NCBI GenBank assembly: GCA_018907035.1
Contig: JACCIC010000351.1
Location: forward strand, 1 to 64,000
DNA: 64,000 nucleotides
Direction of reading: 5' to 3'
From: Sycobia sp. Sy_11
Lineage: Eukaryota; Arthropoda; Insecta; Hymenoptera; Epichrysomallidae
How positions within the stretch are numbered: the stretch's first letter is position 1; each line of letters opens with the position of its first letter. Both the position numbers and the translations under genes were made by a program. The notes beneath the pieces are model-generated. The model had not been told where the DNA came from and searched no databases. It saw only the letters and a list, made by a program, of their open reading frames with translations. This document shows, one piece after another, positions 32,928 through 44,506 of the stretch.

Positions 32928-33542
32928 CTAACGGACCGTCTTGTACGAATCATCGTTGTCCAAGCTACTGTCAACCGCGATCTTATCTCTCAAATCGTCG
33001 TAGGTTCTGGTGAGAGGGTTGTAGATGAGATCTGTGACCTTCGGCGTTTTTAGATTGGGGCGTCTCAACGGCTTGTATGGTTGGGTAGGGGGTGGGTCGG
33101 AGGGTTTTTCCTGCTCTTGAGTATCCGACGAGGGGTTACTAGTATCCAAAAGGGATAAAGCGATTGGGCTTTTGTCGACCGGAATAAGAACCATCGGTAG
33201 CTCCTCATCGGCGGTGATCTCTTGTGTAGAATCGGGAGGAAATTTGATAACATCCCCATGAGTGCAAACCTCTTCTACCTGATTTATGGCATCTAGCATA
33301 TTACCCATCGATATCTGATCTTGTGCCGGGCCACTTCCGACCAGATGTTCCGTTGCGCGCGTTTCTTGTGTCTCCTTATGATCTAAGATCATATGACCAG
33401 TATATGTGCTTCTGTGGGTTTGCGCGATGAGTCGTCCTCTATGGACCGACGTAGTCCTTAGCCTCGTCCTACTCCTTTGAACATCGTAGATGGTAACTGT
33501 GGGGAAAGATAATAGTTCGTTAGAAGGGTAATAATGTTTCAT
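32928..33542 (-). CDS. 204-codon ORF downstream of integrase tail
   Basis: An open frame of 204 codons starting MKHYYPSNELLSFPTVTIYD. The start is very likely not a true initiation site: the preceding bases encode (T)NVHISDMKHYYPSNE, resembling the VHVSDLK tail that ends Gypsy integrases, so it continues a Pol frame. The rest is acidic and proline-rich (EKPSDPPPTQPYKPLRRPNL) with no domain I recognise. It may be a C-terminal Pol extension or the start of a following ORF. It stays open for its full length despite the damage around it. Confidence 0.45.
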   Translation of the reverse strand: MKHYYPSNELLSFPTVTIYDVQRSRTRLRTTSVHRGRLIAQTHRSTYTGHMILDHKETQETRATEHLVGSGPAQDQISMGNMLDAINQVEEVCTHGDVIKFPPDSTQEITADEELPMVLIPVDKSPIALSLLDTSNPSSDTQEQEKPSDPPPTQPYKPLRRPNLKTPKVTDLIYNPLTRTYDDLRDKIAVDSSLDNDDSYKTVR

Positions 33543-33760
33543 ATCAGAGATGTGTACATTTGTTAGCCTCCTACCGATCTCATTCGTAAATAAGAGGAGA
33601 AATTCTCTTTATGACGCGACATGGGGATATGTATTTCGGTGCCAGCTTGGTCGAAAAATTGTTGGAATCGCACGGTAATACGTGATGTCGCCGACATACC
33701 AAGTCGTCGGTGCTAAAAATTTCCTGTCTTCTGTTTTTATTATTGTAGTGAGACTAGTTA
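33543..33760 (-). pseudogene. Gypsy integrase C-terminal fragment
   Basis: The minus strand reads DLVCRRHHVLPCDSNNFSTK then LAPKYISPCRVIKRISPLIY, the DNA-binding end of Gypsy integrases (L-x-P-K-Y-x-G-P-x-x-V). A frameshift follows before the VHISDMK tail. The protease, RT, RNase H and integrase core that should lie between gag (ending 33948) and this fragment are absent, so a large internal deletion joined them. Confidence 0.7.
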
Positions 33761-33947
33761 TTGCTGGCTAATGGGGAGACACGCTTCTATGCCTGTTTGT
33801 AGATGGATTTGAGGAGTAAGTGTGATTTTGATGAGTTCGTGTCTGTCTGGATGAGGTGTTTCTATAGTGCCAACTTGGCTCGCTTATAAGAGTTCGTATC
33901 TTTTTCAGTATGCCCCACTACCATCGGGGTCTCCAGTTCCACCACTG

Positions 33948-35252
33948 TCACTTGTTTTGACGAATCCTTTGCTTTATTGGGGAGCCTTTAAGGGCTGCTA
34001 GCCTCGATTTTCTGCTTCCTCGTTTAGATGGGGAGCAAGCTGTTATGCTCAGCATGCCGCTTTCAGCTGACGAAGGCTCTTTATAGCGACGCTTGAACTC
34101 CTTTTTCAGCTCCATCTTTTGTCCGATCGACTGAAGCTCGTTTATGGTCTTAAAGTTCTTTCTATCTATCTTATCGATAAATTCAGGATATAAATTTCTG
34201 TAGATTTGGTCTAACTGACTCCATAGGGGGAGTGGCGGTGAGATCTTGTCTAATAATACCCGCATACCTGTAAGATATGACCCAATGGATTCATTGTATT
34301 TCTGTAAATGCTCTCTTAGTTCCTCCTCTAGTCCCAGTCTATAATCCACAGGTCTAAATTGACGTCTTAAAACTGCCTTTAGGCTGTCTAAGATGTGCCA
34401 TGTTTTATGTATGGGTCTTGCCCATATTATTGCTGCTCCGCTGAGTATACGCGGAACGATTTTCAGTATTTCTGCTGCGGGAATGTCGAGGTTTTCCATT
34501 GTTTCCTCTAACCTCTCCATAAACTCTTCCACGTCCTCTTGTGGGGTTTCTGAATACTGAACATTCCATTGCCGCAACAGCTGTCCCGCTCTCACATCCT
34601 TCAGGTAAGTATTATCAAGGGACCTGTAGCACACCTCTGTTTGTGTGGGTGTCACGGTGGGCTGTGGTGAGGTGTGTGGGGATACCATCGGTGACGTCTG
34701 CTGCGTGCTGCCGTCAGTCATGGCAGAGTAGTAGTGCATTATTACCGCTAGGAGATATCTCATTGCGGGTATGTGATTGTTACCTCCCACATCTGTGCTA
34801 TGCGCGGGCGAGGTAGGCCCTTGCCCCATCAGGTAACTAGTCGACGTTATGGTACCAGGGAATGCGGGCCAAAAGGCCATTGCTGTGGCCACGTTAGGGG
34901 GTATGTCTTGATTTGTCAAGTGTTTTTCAACCTTTACGTTTTGATTAACTTTACCGGTTTGTGGTTCGAGAGGAGTCGAGCTCAATACTTCTGATATTTC
35001 GGTTATATCTGGGTGTTGTTTTGCGACGGCTTCATCTCTTTCCATATTCCATTCCACAGCGTCAGTGCCAATGCCACGTGGCTGCTTGAACTCCGTTAGT
35101 CGGTTTCTCAATATATCGTTTGTTCCATCCGTGCGCAGGTTCAGCTGCGCTGCTTATTTCACTAGAGCCTCCCTGTTCATTTCCATAAAAAGTCTATGGA
35201 GCCTTTTCTCCACGTTCTCGATGATCAATTTTGTTGCACGAGGGTTCGCCAT
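33948..35252 (-). pseudogene. Gypsy-class gag with one in-frame stop
   Basis: ATG at 35250-35252, in good Kozak context (ACCATGG), starts MANPRATKLIIENVEKRLHR. An in-frame TAA (35154-35156) follows REALVK; the frame then stays open to 33948. After the stop, LNLRTDGTNDILRNRLTEFK resembles a SAP-like fold used in some insect Gag proteins. The capsid-like retrotransposon-gag domain lies at about residues 170-340: LLRQWNVQYSETPQEDVEEF, then MERLEETMENLDIPAAEILK, and a KAVLRRQFRP segment. The C-terminus is basic (KRGSRKSRLAALKGSP), with no zinc knuckle. Gag would form the particle shell. Apart from the TAA it is well preserved, the longest nearly intact protein in the window. Confidence 0.75.
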
Positions 35253-36080
35253 GGTGTTTCTTGAGTTCCGGTTAGTTATATCAAATTCATGTAAACGTAT
35301 CCTTAGTGACTTATTTTTTCCTCTATGTCAGGTTATGTCCTTATAAAAAAAATAATAATAAAAAAACTTTTTTGTTATTAATTATGTTATTTAAATTAAT
35401 TAAATTTTATACAGATTATTTATGTACATTTGAGTCTAACAAACTAGCATTTGATTTTTTTTCTCTATTGTGCATGTGATCCTAAATTTCTTGATTAGGT
35501 TTCATAATTTAATAAGTTATTTTAAAAAAAGGGTAAAAAATGAAACGGTTATTTAGATTTTTGTATAAATTGTTTATACTCATTTAAATTGTCTTACTTT
35601 ATTTATTATAGTTTCTGTAAATTTTATATCTCTTGTTTCTTCTTTGTAAAGTATTATTGTATTATATACCAGACTATAGTAGCTTCAAAACTTTTTCTAA
35701 ATTTTATTAACTATTTTTATTTATTCAACACGATTTATTTTTTATTTTATTTAACAAGGAAACAAAAACAATTAATCAACAGATAATATCAATTGATTAA
35801 TTATTAGTGGAATTTTTATTTAATATTTTGAATTTCGTGTTTTTATTATTTAAGGTCGTTTTAAATAAAAATTTTTTTATGTTTAGCGCAATAAGAATTT
35901 TATAGGAGAACACTGTGTACTTTACATAGATCATTTGTCTCTCTCCTTTCAGCTGTCATGCAGCATGGGCATTTTTTGCGTTCTTAAACGCATTCCGTTA
36001 GGCCCCACCTTGGATTTCACTTATAAACTCGTTTTGAGGAGGTTATCCTTACCTTGTCTGGTACAGCAACTCATTTCTAT
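35253..36080. other. AT-rich sequence upstream of gag
   Basis: It lies where a 5' leader and LTR of the minus-strand element would be. It is mostly AT-rich and I could not find an LTR match at the other end (30.7-31.9 kb) or a clear primer-binding site. Confidence 0.45.
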
Positions 36081-36640
36081 CTTATAAACGAAGCATGGTA
36101 CTTACCAAGGAGCTGCCGTCCTTTTGAGCAGATCTCAGTCCCCTTGTCCTGTGGGTGGCTTGGTGGCGAGCTGTAGCGGCATGGTAGTGCGACGGCAATA
36201 GCGTCAGACGACGGGGTAAGCGCCATAATGGCGGGCCGTCGATGGCAAGGCCTGGTTGTCTCGCACTTCTGCCTTCACACAGCAATGATGCGGTCGTATG
36301 CATTACCGGGATAACCGGGTCCTTCTTCGCTCTTCTTCCTTTTTAGATGGCGGCACTTCGTTGGCGCGAGCGCAGGCTTATTTACGAACGGGTAAGTTGC
36401 ATGGGCGTAGAACCTTGTGAAGCGGTATCTTGTGTGCACACTCCACGAGAATCAGAGCTGATCTATTTATTGTGACGCGTGTCTGCGCTGCGTCGACTTC
36501 GTGTTCGATATATCGCGCAAGATCTCGATTCTTTTCTCTTCTAATTGTGATCATTGAAAACGACGGTCACAATATATATTGTGATGCTGCCAAAATTTAT
36601 TTAAATAAAATAAAAATTTATATCGCGCACACACACAAAT
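36081..36640. other. GC-richer segment with a splice-bounded mini-exon candidate
   Basis: No known gene. A 45-base open segment (36347-36391, MAALRWRERRLIYER) is framed by CTTCTTCCTTTTTAG before and GTAAGT after. This could be a small exon or coincidence. Confidence 0.3.
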
Positions 36641-37440
36641 TTTATCACCACACTCACCTGTAACTCCTCTGGGGGAGGGGGGCTCCGTTGACCTATCACG
36701 GAGAAGTTGTCGCCATGTTGAGGACCGGATGGGGACTGAAGGAAAAAAGAGATAAAAATAGAGAAATTTGTTTCATTCACGATAAACGACCCGCTTGGTC
36801 GCTTGCACTTTATTGCCGGTTTACCAGAGCTTCAAAATTACATACACGGATCATCGCGCGATTTTCGCATCCGACGCGTCCCGATCACCGCGACCGCCGA
36901 CGCGACCGCTTCCCGAGGAATCGACTCAACGTGCATATATCTGGGCGCACGGCGCGCATTCACTTCATCGCTGCTGGAGGTCGATGATGATGACGGGCCC
37001 GTGACTGGAAGGGGGGTGCGGTGGTACCACCACAGGGGTCCGAAGACCTCGTCTCTCTCACTCGAGTCTTCTCTCTATTTCTACTCTATTTCCTTCTGAC
37101 CCGAAATACTCTCTCTCTCTCTCTCTCTCTGTCTCTCTACGCACTGCTCACTCTCGCTCGATCCCTTCATCACACCCTGCCTTAGCGCTCCCTTCACCCT
37201 CTCTCTTTCAGTGATCCTCTAAGATACTCTCCTCCTTTTTGACTACTTATTTCAGCCCTCTCTACTCGCTGTTTACTCTCTTTTCATCTCACAACCTCGA
37301 CGACTGCAGGCGGAGTGACACGCCGCGCGTTTCTCTCAAATTCGGGTCGTTAACCCCGATAACGGAAGAAAAGGGGAGAACGTACGACGGCAGTCGACGG
37401 TGATCGGCTCTTTCAGACGCGACGACGACGATCGCCAATT
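36641..37440. other. CpG- and CT-rich block, possible promoter or LTR
   Basis: Sharp rise in GC content and CpG density, with a (CT)n tract (37110-37138) and long pyrimidine-rich text to 37300. Several overlapping frames are open but none shows a recognised domain. Candidates are a host promoter/5' UTR (transcribed leftwards, purine-rich on the minus strand) or the LTR of a large retroelement. Confidence 0.35.
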
Positions 37441-37861
37441 GACTATTAAATAACAAAACTTATTTTTTTCATACAATGAAAAGAAACAATTTGAAAATAT
37501 TTTTTTTATAAATAAAAAGACGTGAAACTATACTATAATAAAAACACGTAAATATATACTACTCCATAAAGTTTCGTGATGATAAATAATTAATAATAAT
37601 TAATAATAATTCATAATCCATCATTAAAATTGTCAACAACTCGACGCGGGAACCTTATGACACTCGTCACAATATGCGCTGCAATTCATGTACATACATC
37701 GGAATTGACAAAAATTTATAATTCTGTAAAAAAACTTAAACTTATAATTTTTTATATTATTATCAATATAAATTATGATAAATGAATTAAAGTAGAATAA
37801 ATGATACAATTACTATAAATTAAATACTGCAACTATTAGAATATATTGTTATTATTATAAT
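37441..37861. other. AT-rich sequence, no gene
   Basis: Nothing is recognised. Confidence 0.5.
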
Positions 37862-37945
37862 TTTTTTTTTTTATAGAGGAGGAGAAAAATCCTTTATGGA
37901 TCCTGGGGACCGATCCCCGGGTATGTGGGAATCACCAACAGAAAG
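37862..37945 (-). mobile_element. R1-clade element, 3' end only
   Basis: The reverse complement, ending in a poly(A) run, matches the 3' terminus of the R1-clade element at 51265-51342: CCCACATACCCGGGGA, GATCCATAAAGGATTTTTCT, CCTCCTCTATAAAAAA. Only about 75 bp is present, as expected for a severely 5'-truncated (dead-on-arrival) insertion made by target-primed reverse transcription. Confidence 0.85.
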
Positions 37946-39475
37946 GCATACCCACTAAAAACTACCTCCTCTCATAACAAAATAAATGTATTGTCTTTAT
38001 AAATTATACAAAAAAAATAATAATAATAATAAATCTTATTTTATTGGGATGTCACTGTAGATACCTTGAAACAAAAAATAATGATTCGCAAATTAATTAC
38101 TCGGGCCTTTAATTGATTTTATTTTATGTCTATTAGTTAATTGGATTATCTAAATTTTCACGAATTCACACGGCCTTGACCCAGTAATTTTCTCGCTTTA
38201 TTTACTATATTTACTTAAGCTGTTCCTCTTTCTATTTCTTATATATACATAAACGGCCCGTCTATTTACACGGAGTTTCTTCCGCACTATCGCAATAAAT
38301 CTTTCTCTCTCTTTAATATCGCGCTAAGTTGTGCCTTAGCCGGTGATATAAAAGAGTTCGGTATTTTACTTAGGAATAAGCGTTTGTTATTCCTTAGCAA
38401 GACTCCGTTTTCTTTTGATTTATTTTACAGATTTTAATTCAGAATTAAATTTCTATATTTATAATAGTAAGTTGATCAGCGTTATGATGACTTGCAAACT
38501 CGGTCGCCGGTCGGTCTGGTATTAATCCGAGGTGCGGCTCGTAATTAATATCCATCTGGTAGTTTAATTCGATGAAAAGGATCGCCTTTTCCCCGAATTA
38601 AATTAGAATTTTTTCTCCTGCGGCTTTTTGGATTATTTTCTAGGTGAAAAAGAATTACTTTTTCAGAAGTCGGGAGCGCCCGTTCTTCTGGGTCGGTACC
38701 TTTTACTCTTTTCTTACGAGTAAAGGTGCTTTCCTTTGGCCTGGTGCCAGAGTTTTCACTCAGGAAATATAGAGTTTGTCGGTCGGAAGATGACATTTCC
38801 CTTCGTAACTCGGGAGGTATCCTTCCTCGACGAGTGCCTAAAACGAACCGTGCTCTTCGCAAAATTTAGCGCACTTTATACATGGTAAAAGTACGTAAAC
38901 AAAAATCTGATTGGCTAGCGTTTGTTTTAAAATAAGGTAATATTATTTCTATTCGTTAAACTCATATACGATTAATTTATTCTATCTATTCTTCTTTATT
39001 TATTATTTTCCTGTTGACCGCTGTCATGCCTATTTACTGACTGTTATTATATATCCTGTAACAGTTAACAATTTAGTTTGATTAATTGTTTCAAATTAAA
39101 ACAACTCTAAATATTATAAAATGAAATATATTAAATGAATTTCACTTTGCATTTTGTTTTATACACAAGAATGAAAAGTGCAGGAATTTTTCTGGAACAT
39201 TTTCATGAAGATATAACACTAATACCTGGATTCAAAAATCTTATTTATTTATATGATCTTAAATTAATAAATATATTAATGGATTGTTTACAATTTGTTT
39301 CTCAAAGAATTTTTATCAATGAATCTTTATAATAATAATTTGTGAGTGACAAAATAGTACATAACAATTAAATACCTATAGACTATTTCTGAACTTTCTA
39401 ATTAATTAGTCGTAATGTCAATAATTCGTGAAAAACTGAGACGAATATACTGTTTAACAGGATGCTAGGTTATCA
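37946..39475. other. Unassigned sequence
   Basis: AT-rich ends with a more mixed centre (38160-38880). A minus-strand frame (38545-38862, 105 codons, basic) and a small plus-strand frame (39135-39332) are open but show no recognised domain. 38040-38880 has the feel of an LTR or element UTR but no partner was found. Confidence 0.4.
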
Positions 39476-39572
39476 AGGTACTAAATACAACCTTGATGCA
39501 TCTCTTCTAATTTACCTACTTCTATTACTATGAATATAGAAAATAATAATTTAAATACTTATGGTCGCCAAG
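39476..39572 (+). repeat. Direct repeat flanking mariner fragment, left
   Basis: About 97 bp, from GTACTAAATAC to CGCCAAGG, repeated at 39873-39970 with roughly 75-80 percent identity. Together they bracket mariner copy c. Confidence 0.7.
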
Positions 39573-39787
39573 GATTAAACGAGGCCGTACAAGGTGTCAA
39601 GATGAGTATCGCAGTGGTCGATCAAACGAGATGACGACTCCAGAAATGTTAAAGAAAATAGACAAAGTGGTACTGGATGATCGTCGACTGAAAGTGTGCG
39701 AGGTAGCAGATATGATAGCCATTTCAAAAAGTGCGGTACATCGCATATTAACTTGAAATTTGGAGATGACAAAGCTGTGCGCAATAT
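39573..39787 (+). pseudogene. mariner copy c, helix-turn-helix fragment
   Basis: The plus strand encodes KRGRTRCQDEYRSGRSNEMT then TPEMLKKIDKVVLDDRRLKV, CEVADMIAISKSAVHRILT, a stop, and NLEMTKLCA. This is the paired DNA-binding part of a mariner transposase (second helix-turn-helix). No catalytic domain is present. It is joined to a short module ending CCTTATTATCTCTG (about 39805-39835). Confidence 0.8.
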
Positions 39788-39799
39788 GAGTGCCGCATT

Positions 39800-39836
39800 A
39801 TATGGGCTCTGGCGATCTCTCCTTATTATCTCTGTG
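39800..39836 (+). repeat. Repeat X terminal module
   Basis: TTATATGGGCTCTGG followed by CGATCTCTCCTTATTATCTC and TG. This is the terminal module also found at the ends of 4736-4965 (minus) and 10688-10936, with degenerate copies near 43.1 kb. Confidence 0.65.
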
Positions 39837-39872
39837 TAAGCTATATACATGTTATTTATGGTGTGTAACAGA

Positions 39873-39970
39873 GTACTAAATACGATCCTAGTGTATTTCT
39901 TTTAATATACTTAGTCCTGTTACTGTAGGTATAGATGATAATATTTTAAATAATTACCGTCGCCAAGGTC
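39873..39970 (+). repeat. Direct repeat flanking mariner fragment, right
   Basis: Counterpart of 39476-39572, offset by 397 bp. Confidence 0.7.
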
Positions 39971-42960
39971 TGAATTACTCTGGCCGGAAGAAATTACTAA
40001 ATTTATTTGCATTTATAAATAATTGTAAAATTATAAATTTTATTTATTGTTATTATATCTATATTCTTTCGTTTTCTATTATTTCTTTTAGTAAAAAAAG
40101 AATTTCTCTCAGTTTTACGCCTGGCAATTTATTTTATAAAGAATTAAATTAAATTAAATATTTTATTAATAAATTATTTATAAAATAGAATTTTTCTTCT
40201 TAAACCAAGGGTATCGCGGAGGCGGAAGGGTCCGATAAACACTTTAAATATTAATAATTCAATTATATTTTTTTATATTATATAGAGAATGAAGAAATTT
40301 TTGTAGAAATGATTATTATTAAATAAAAAGAAATATTTACAATTTGAAAATCATTAAATAATAATTTATTAATTAAAAATAATTATATTTAAATATAAAA
40401 TTGTCTAACTACTTTCATTTAATTAATTCTAGTATGCACCCGCTATCTATTATTTATTCGACTGAAACGAACTTACATTATAAGAAATAATATATGAAAT
40501 ATTAAAAATAATATATAAAATTATCGTGAAGAACTTATATGAATTATTTGATCACCCGGTAGGTGTCATAACTATATACGGTGATAGTTATATCACGACA
40601 CTTCGTTTCTGTTTGTGCGCACAAGTCTACAAGCTGCGCAGTAGCGCCGATGTTCACAAGCTATTTACTATAGGTTAGTTTGTGTACGTGTGCTTCATAA
40701 GTTTGTTTACAATAAGTTGCATACAAGCAATACGAATATACGCACAACCGTTAAAAAAATTTTCAATTTATATAACTAAGTTAAGTTCGGCTTTTATTCC
40801 CCGTAGCTAGTTGCTCATATAGCAATTAGCCGGCGCCGATTGATTTTAATCACGGGTTCGATCGAACTATAATAAAAAGAGAATAAATTATGTCCTAGTG
40901 AGAATTCTAAATCGTTGCGGGGCCGTAATCTTCCGTGCAGTCTAATGTATAATAAATATCTCTCCTCCACTTACTAAATTTTTTTCAACAGAAGATATGC
41001 TTAGTAATTACTGACTTAAATTACTCAACTAGCAATTTAATAGAAACCGCGAATAACACAAAAACTGGATAAATATTCACAATTTATGTTAAGAATTTAA
41101 GTTAAGAAAGATAAAAGCAAAGGTGAAAGCAAAGATTTAACAACCATATATCTTACTTGAAGCGAATATCTTACTTAATGGTCCATTGTTGTCAGTTGTG
41201 ATTGTGTAAAAACAAATATATCAGAACAATATTTGTATAAAATATTTTCTAAAATTTTCTGAAATAGCTTAATAAAATAATTCAATTTTATAACGAAATT
41301 ACAGCAGACAACAATGGACGAGTAAAACAAATGACTAACTACATTTTATATGTATGCCCATAAATAACAGCATGTATATAGTTTACAGAGAGATAATAAG
41401 CAGCTTATTATACGGTCGTAGTCTATCGATATTTCTCACTTTTTCTAAAATTTTTAAAACTAATTTTATTTCGATCAATTTTTTTGAAACCGGTTTTCTT
41501 AAAATTTTTTTATTTTAACCGATTTTTTTTTATAAAATGTTTTTTTATCTCACAAATTTTTTTCTCGCAATTTCTTTTTCAATTGATTTTTTTGTATTCG
41601 GTTTTATTTTTTTCACTTAGAGAAAAATTGCATGGAAAATAAGTATTATATTTCGATATGATATATAATTTTTTATTCAATTTATTCCGAAACCTTTTTT
41701 TGGTATCAATTTCTATAATATTTGTAATCAAGCAACTGAAAAATTGACATAATCATCTATCTACAATTTTTATCAGTTTTTTATGTAAATCTAAAAATCT
41801 TTTTGAAACAGCACTAGATTCAATTGTATATATTAAATAATATATATTTAAGATTATAAACGATTTGTTATGTATTCTTTAAAATGTTATATTATAATGT
41901 TTAGAATAAAATGAATTTTTGCAATTACTTTATAATATACATAAGTAATTCAGATAATTTCTTTTTACATAGGTGACGTTATGTCTTAATCACTGTAATA
42001 TTATAAATAAACAAACAGAATAATTTTGTTATTGGTTTATACAGAAAATAAATCTATGCCTTAGACCAATCTTTGTGTTAAATATGAATTACACGAATTG
42101 TTTAAAATATCAATAAGTAACAATACAGATTAGATTATAATAAATATAAATGAAAAGTATGCTGTTTGAATGGGAAGGAAAATAGGAATAATGTATGTGA
42201 TGTGTGAATTCTATTTAATATGTAGTATCAGAGACATGGATTAATCAACTATGTTATCATTAAAATTTACATCATACTCGTATTTTTTGAAAATATGTTT
42301 AAGCTCGTGTTATAACTTATAATAATTTAAAATACTTCTTTTTTTAAATTGATAATACATATTGTAGAAAGTACGAAACTTGATATTCCTTCCTATTGTA
42401 AATCGTTGTAGAATGTAAATTTTATTTATTTACAAATTTGGTATATCTTCTTGTTATAATTTAGAAAACATATAACTATTTAACTTCTATACTTTTATTT
42501 TATGTTATCATTTCATTGCAAGAATTTAATTTTCTATTTTTAATTTATATTATTATTTATATTTTTGTTCCTACATGTTATTTACTACAATATTATATAA
42601 GCATGAAATATTAAAATAAATTTTTTAAATTAATTATGGAATATCCATTTTCGCACAAAATCATAACACTCAAATAAAAATTTCCACAATAGAAGAAAGG
42701 AAAGTCATGATTTTTTTACAGAATGAAAAATTCGTTTGCATTATGAAGCTGTTATGGGAGTTTCGGTCTGAATTTTTTTCTGATGCTTGTGCGCATAATA
42801 GATATGATTTGGCTTAGCCTCTGTGTGATTCAAACAACAACAGCAAAGTGGCATTGGAAAGAATCGTACAACTATATCTATATATATTTAGTGCCTACGT
42901 CACAGCTCGTGCCTAATTTATGCTGATTTATGCTGCTTATCAATAATTTAAGCTGACGTA
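39971..42960. other. AT-rich sequence, possible solo LTR at 40.56-40.83 kb
   Basis: About 3 kb with no gene. The 40560-40830 stretch is less AT-rich, begins near TGTCATAACTATATACGG and is followed by TAGCCGGCGCC, which resembles the primer-binding region of some Gypsy elements. A 12 bp palindrome GTTCGATCGAAC lies at about 40855-40868. No LTR partner was found. 41430-41620 is T-rich. Confidence 0.35.
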
Positions 42961-42999
42961 GTTGTGGCGTCGCTTTGGTGCTTTAGTGAAGCAGGTGGC

Positions 43000-43190
43000 C
43001 CTATGGAGGGCGCACGTTCACGGCGCTCGAAAATTGTCGAGCCTTTCGTATATGGTATCGGTAATCACTCCTTATTATCTTTGTTTCAAAAGTGCGCCTG
43101 CTTTAGCGATTAATTGCGGCAGCTCGCCCGTTCACGGCAGCTAAAAAGTCATCCTTAGTTGTTATATGGGCTCTGGTATTAGTAAGTCCT
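43000..43190 (+). repeat. Degenerate tandem copies of repeat X end
   Basis: Two related segments, about 43010-43082 (CGTTCACGGC, then ATGGTATCGG and ACTCCTTATTATCTTTG) and about 43125-43190 (CGTTCACGGC, then TTATATGGGCTCTGG and AGTCCTAA). Both resemble the terminal part of repeat X. Confidence 0.5.
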
Positions 43191-43699
43191 AATTTTGGAA
43201 ATTGAAAAAAGGAGTGAAAATGGGAAAGAGACAGAGACAGAAGATGAGGTATAGCAGAATATAATATTTTGCTATAATATTTTATTATATAATAAGATAG
43301 AAACAGTGTGGTAACTTACAGTACCGATCTTGAGTTCGGATCTAATCTTCTTGATCGGTCTTGAATTGATATTCGATTTTGATATATCAAATGAACGAAA
43401 AATGTTTATTCGATCCGCTATTCCGTGTGAATTTTTGTTATGTTCTTTGTGAATCTTATTAAGAAGCAGGCCATAATATTCAATTTGATATTTGGTGCAT
43501 GGACGTCTTCGAGAATTGGAAATTTTGAAGTATTTAGCTCCACTCGTGATAAGAAAGAAGGACTTATTCTTATTGTTATTGTCTGGATGTGTTGGATTTG
43601 GAAGTTGGATCATTGCCACCACTACCCACACCGACTTAAGAACCACTCTATCGCAACACATCACCTGCGGAAACCGACACTTACGGCATTACTTCGCGA
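43191..43699. other. No recognised gene
   Basis: A minus-strand frame (43272-43664, 130 codons) follows the R1-type element on the same strand and may be decayed 3' region of it. No domain was recognised. Confidence 0.35.
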
Positions 43700-44506
43700 A
43701 TGATGGATTATGTCTTTAAAGGCCTACTTATGTTTTCTTCTTCTTTTTCAGCTAGGATTCAGCTTATCTACTCTATCGAAGCCCTATTCTGTTTCAAAGC
43801 TTAGACAGTTAAATAGGGAGTGTTCCACGTCTTTGTCTGTAACACGATCTCACTTCATTACATCTGGAATAATACGATAGGTCCATTTACCCGCGTTAGC
43901 TATATCTCATCTTTGTTGTCATTCATCTATCGCCTGATTTGACGATTTTTTATGGTCATACCTGATAGCTTCTATTCTATTTGGGGCATGTTTTTCTTTA
44001 CAATAGACTATATCCTTTTCCATCACAAATATATCCATGGAAGGTATCCCAATGATTATTGACAGCGCTATATTTGATTCAGTGCGATATGCACAAGCCA
44101 CTCTAAGTCGCGCTATTCGGCTAGCACGTACACAAACAGCACTATCACTGTTATTTGTCATAATAAAATCAGCCCATATTGAGGCTCCGTAAAGTTTTAT
44201 TGAATTCACTAATGCTAAAAGCAGAGTCCTCCTTGGTTCTTTAGGTCCTCCTCTATTGGGCATAATAGCAGCAAATATTCTAGCGACGTTTTTCGCTTTC
44301 AGTCCTGTGTTCAAAAAGTTTTCCTTAAAAGACAAGTTGGCATCGATGGTGAAACCCAGATACTTGATTTTGTCTTTTGACCGTATCCTAGTACCTTCTA
44401 CCGTAAAGCTTTCGTATGACTTCTTTTTGGTTCGAACAATAAGTACTAACTCGGTTTTCTCGATTGCCAGTTGTAGATCATGTATTCTTTGCCACATGGC
44501 TACCAT
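43700..44506 (-). pseudogene. R1-clade ORF2: RT thumb and C-terminal domain
   Basis: C-terminal half of a non-LTR retrotransposon polyprotein of the R1 clade, which copies RNA at a nicked target. Frame 43919-44506 reads LQLAIEKTELVLIVRTKKKS, KIKYLGFTIDANLSFKENFL, IKLYGASIWADFIM and RIARLRVACAYRTESNIALS, all typical of the RT C-terminal side in this clade. After a stop at about 43916 further segments appear (ANAGKWTYRIIPDVMK, VTDKDVEHSLFNCLSFETE) that match the Cys/His region near the C-terminus, although only some of its metal ligands remain. It is interrupted by stops. Confidence 0.85.

Noticed and set aside
30701..36640. A full LTR retrotransposon with paired LTRs around the minus-strand gag
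   Set aside because: I compared both flanks by eye and found no matching direct repeats, primer site or polypurine tract, so LTRs are not annotated.
36661..37099. Three overlapping plus-strand ORFs of 69-99 codons in the GC-rich block
   Set aside because: They overlap in all three frames, which reflects high GC content and few stops rather than coding.
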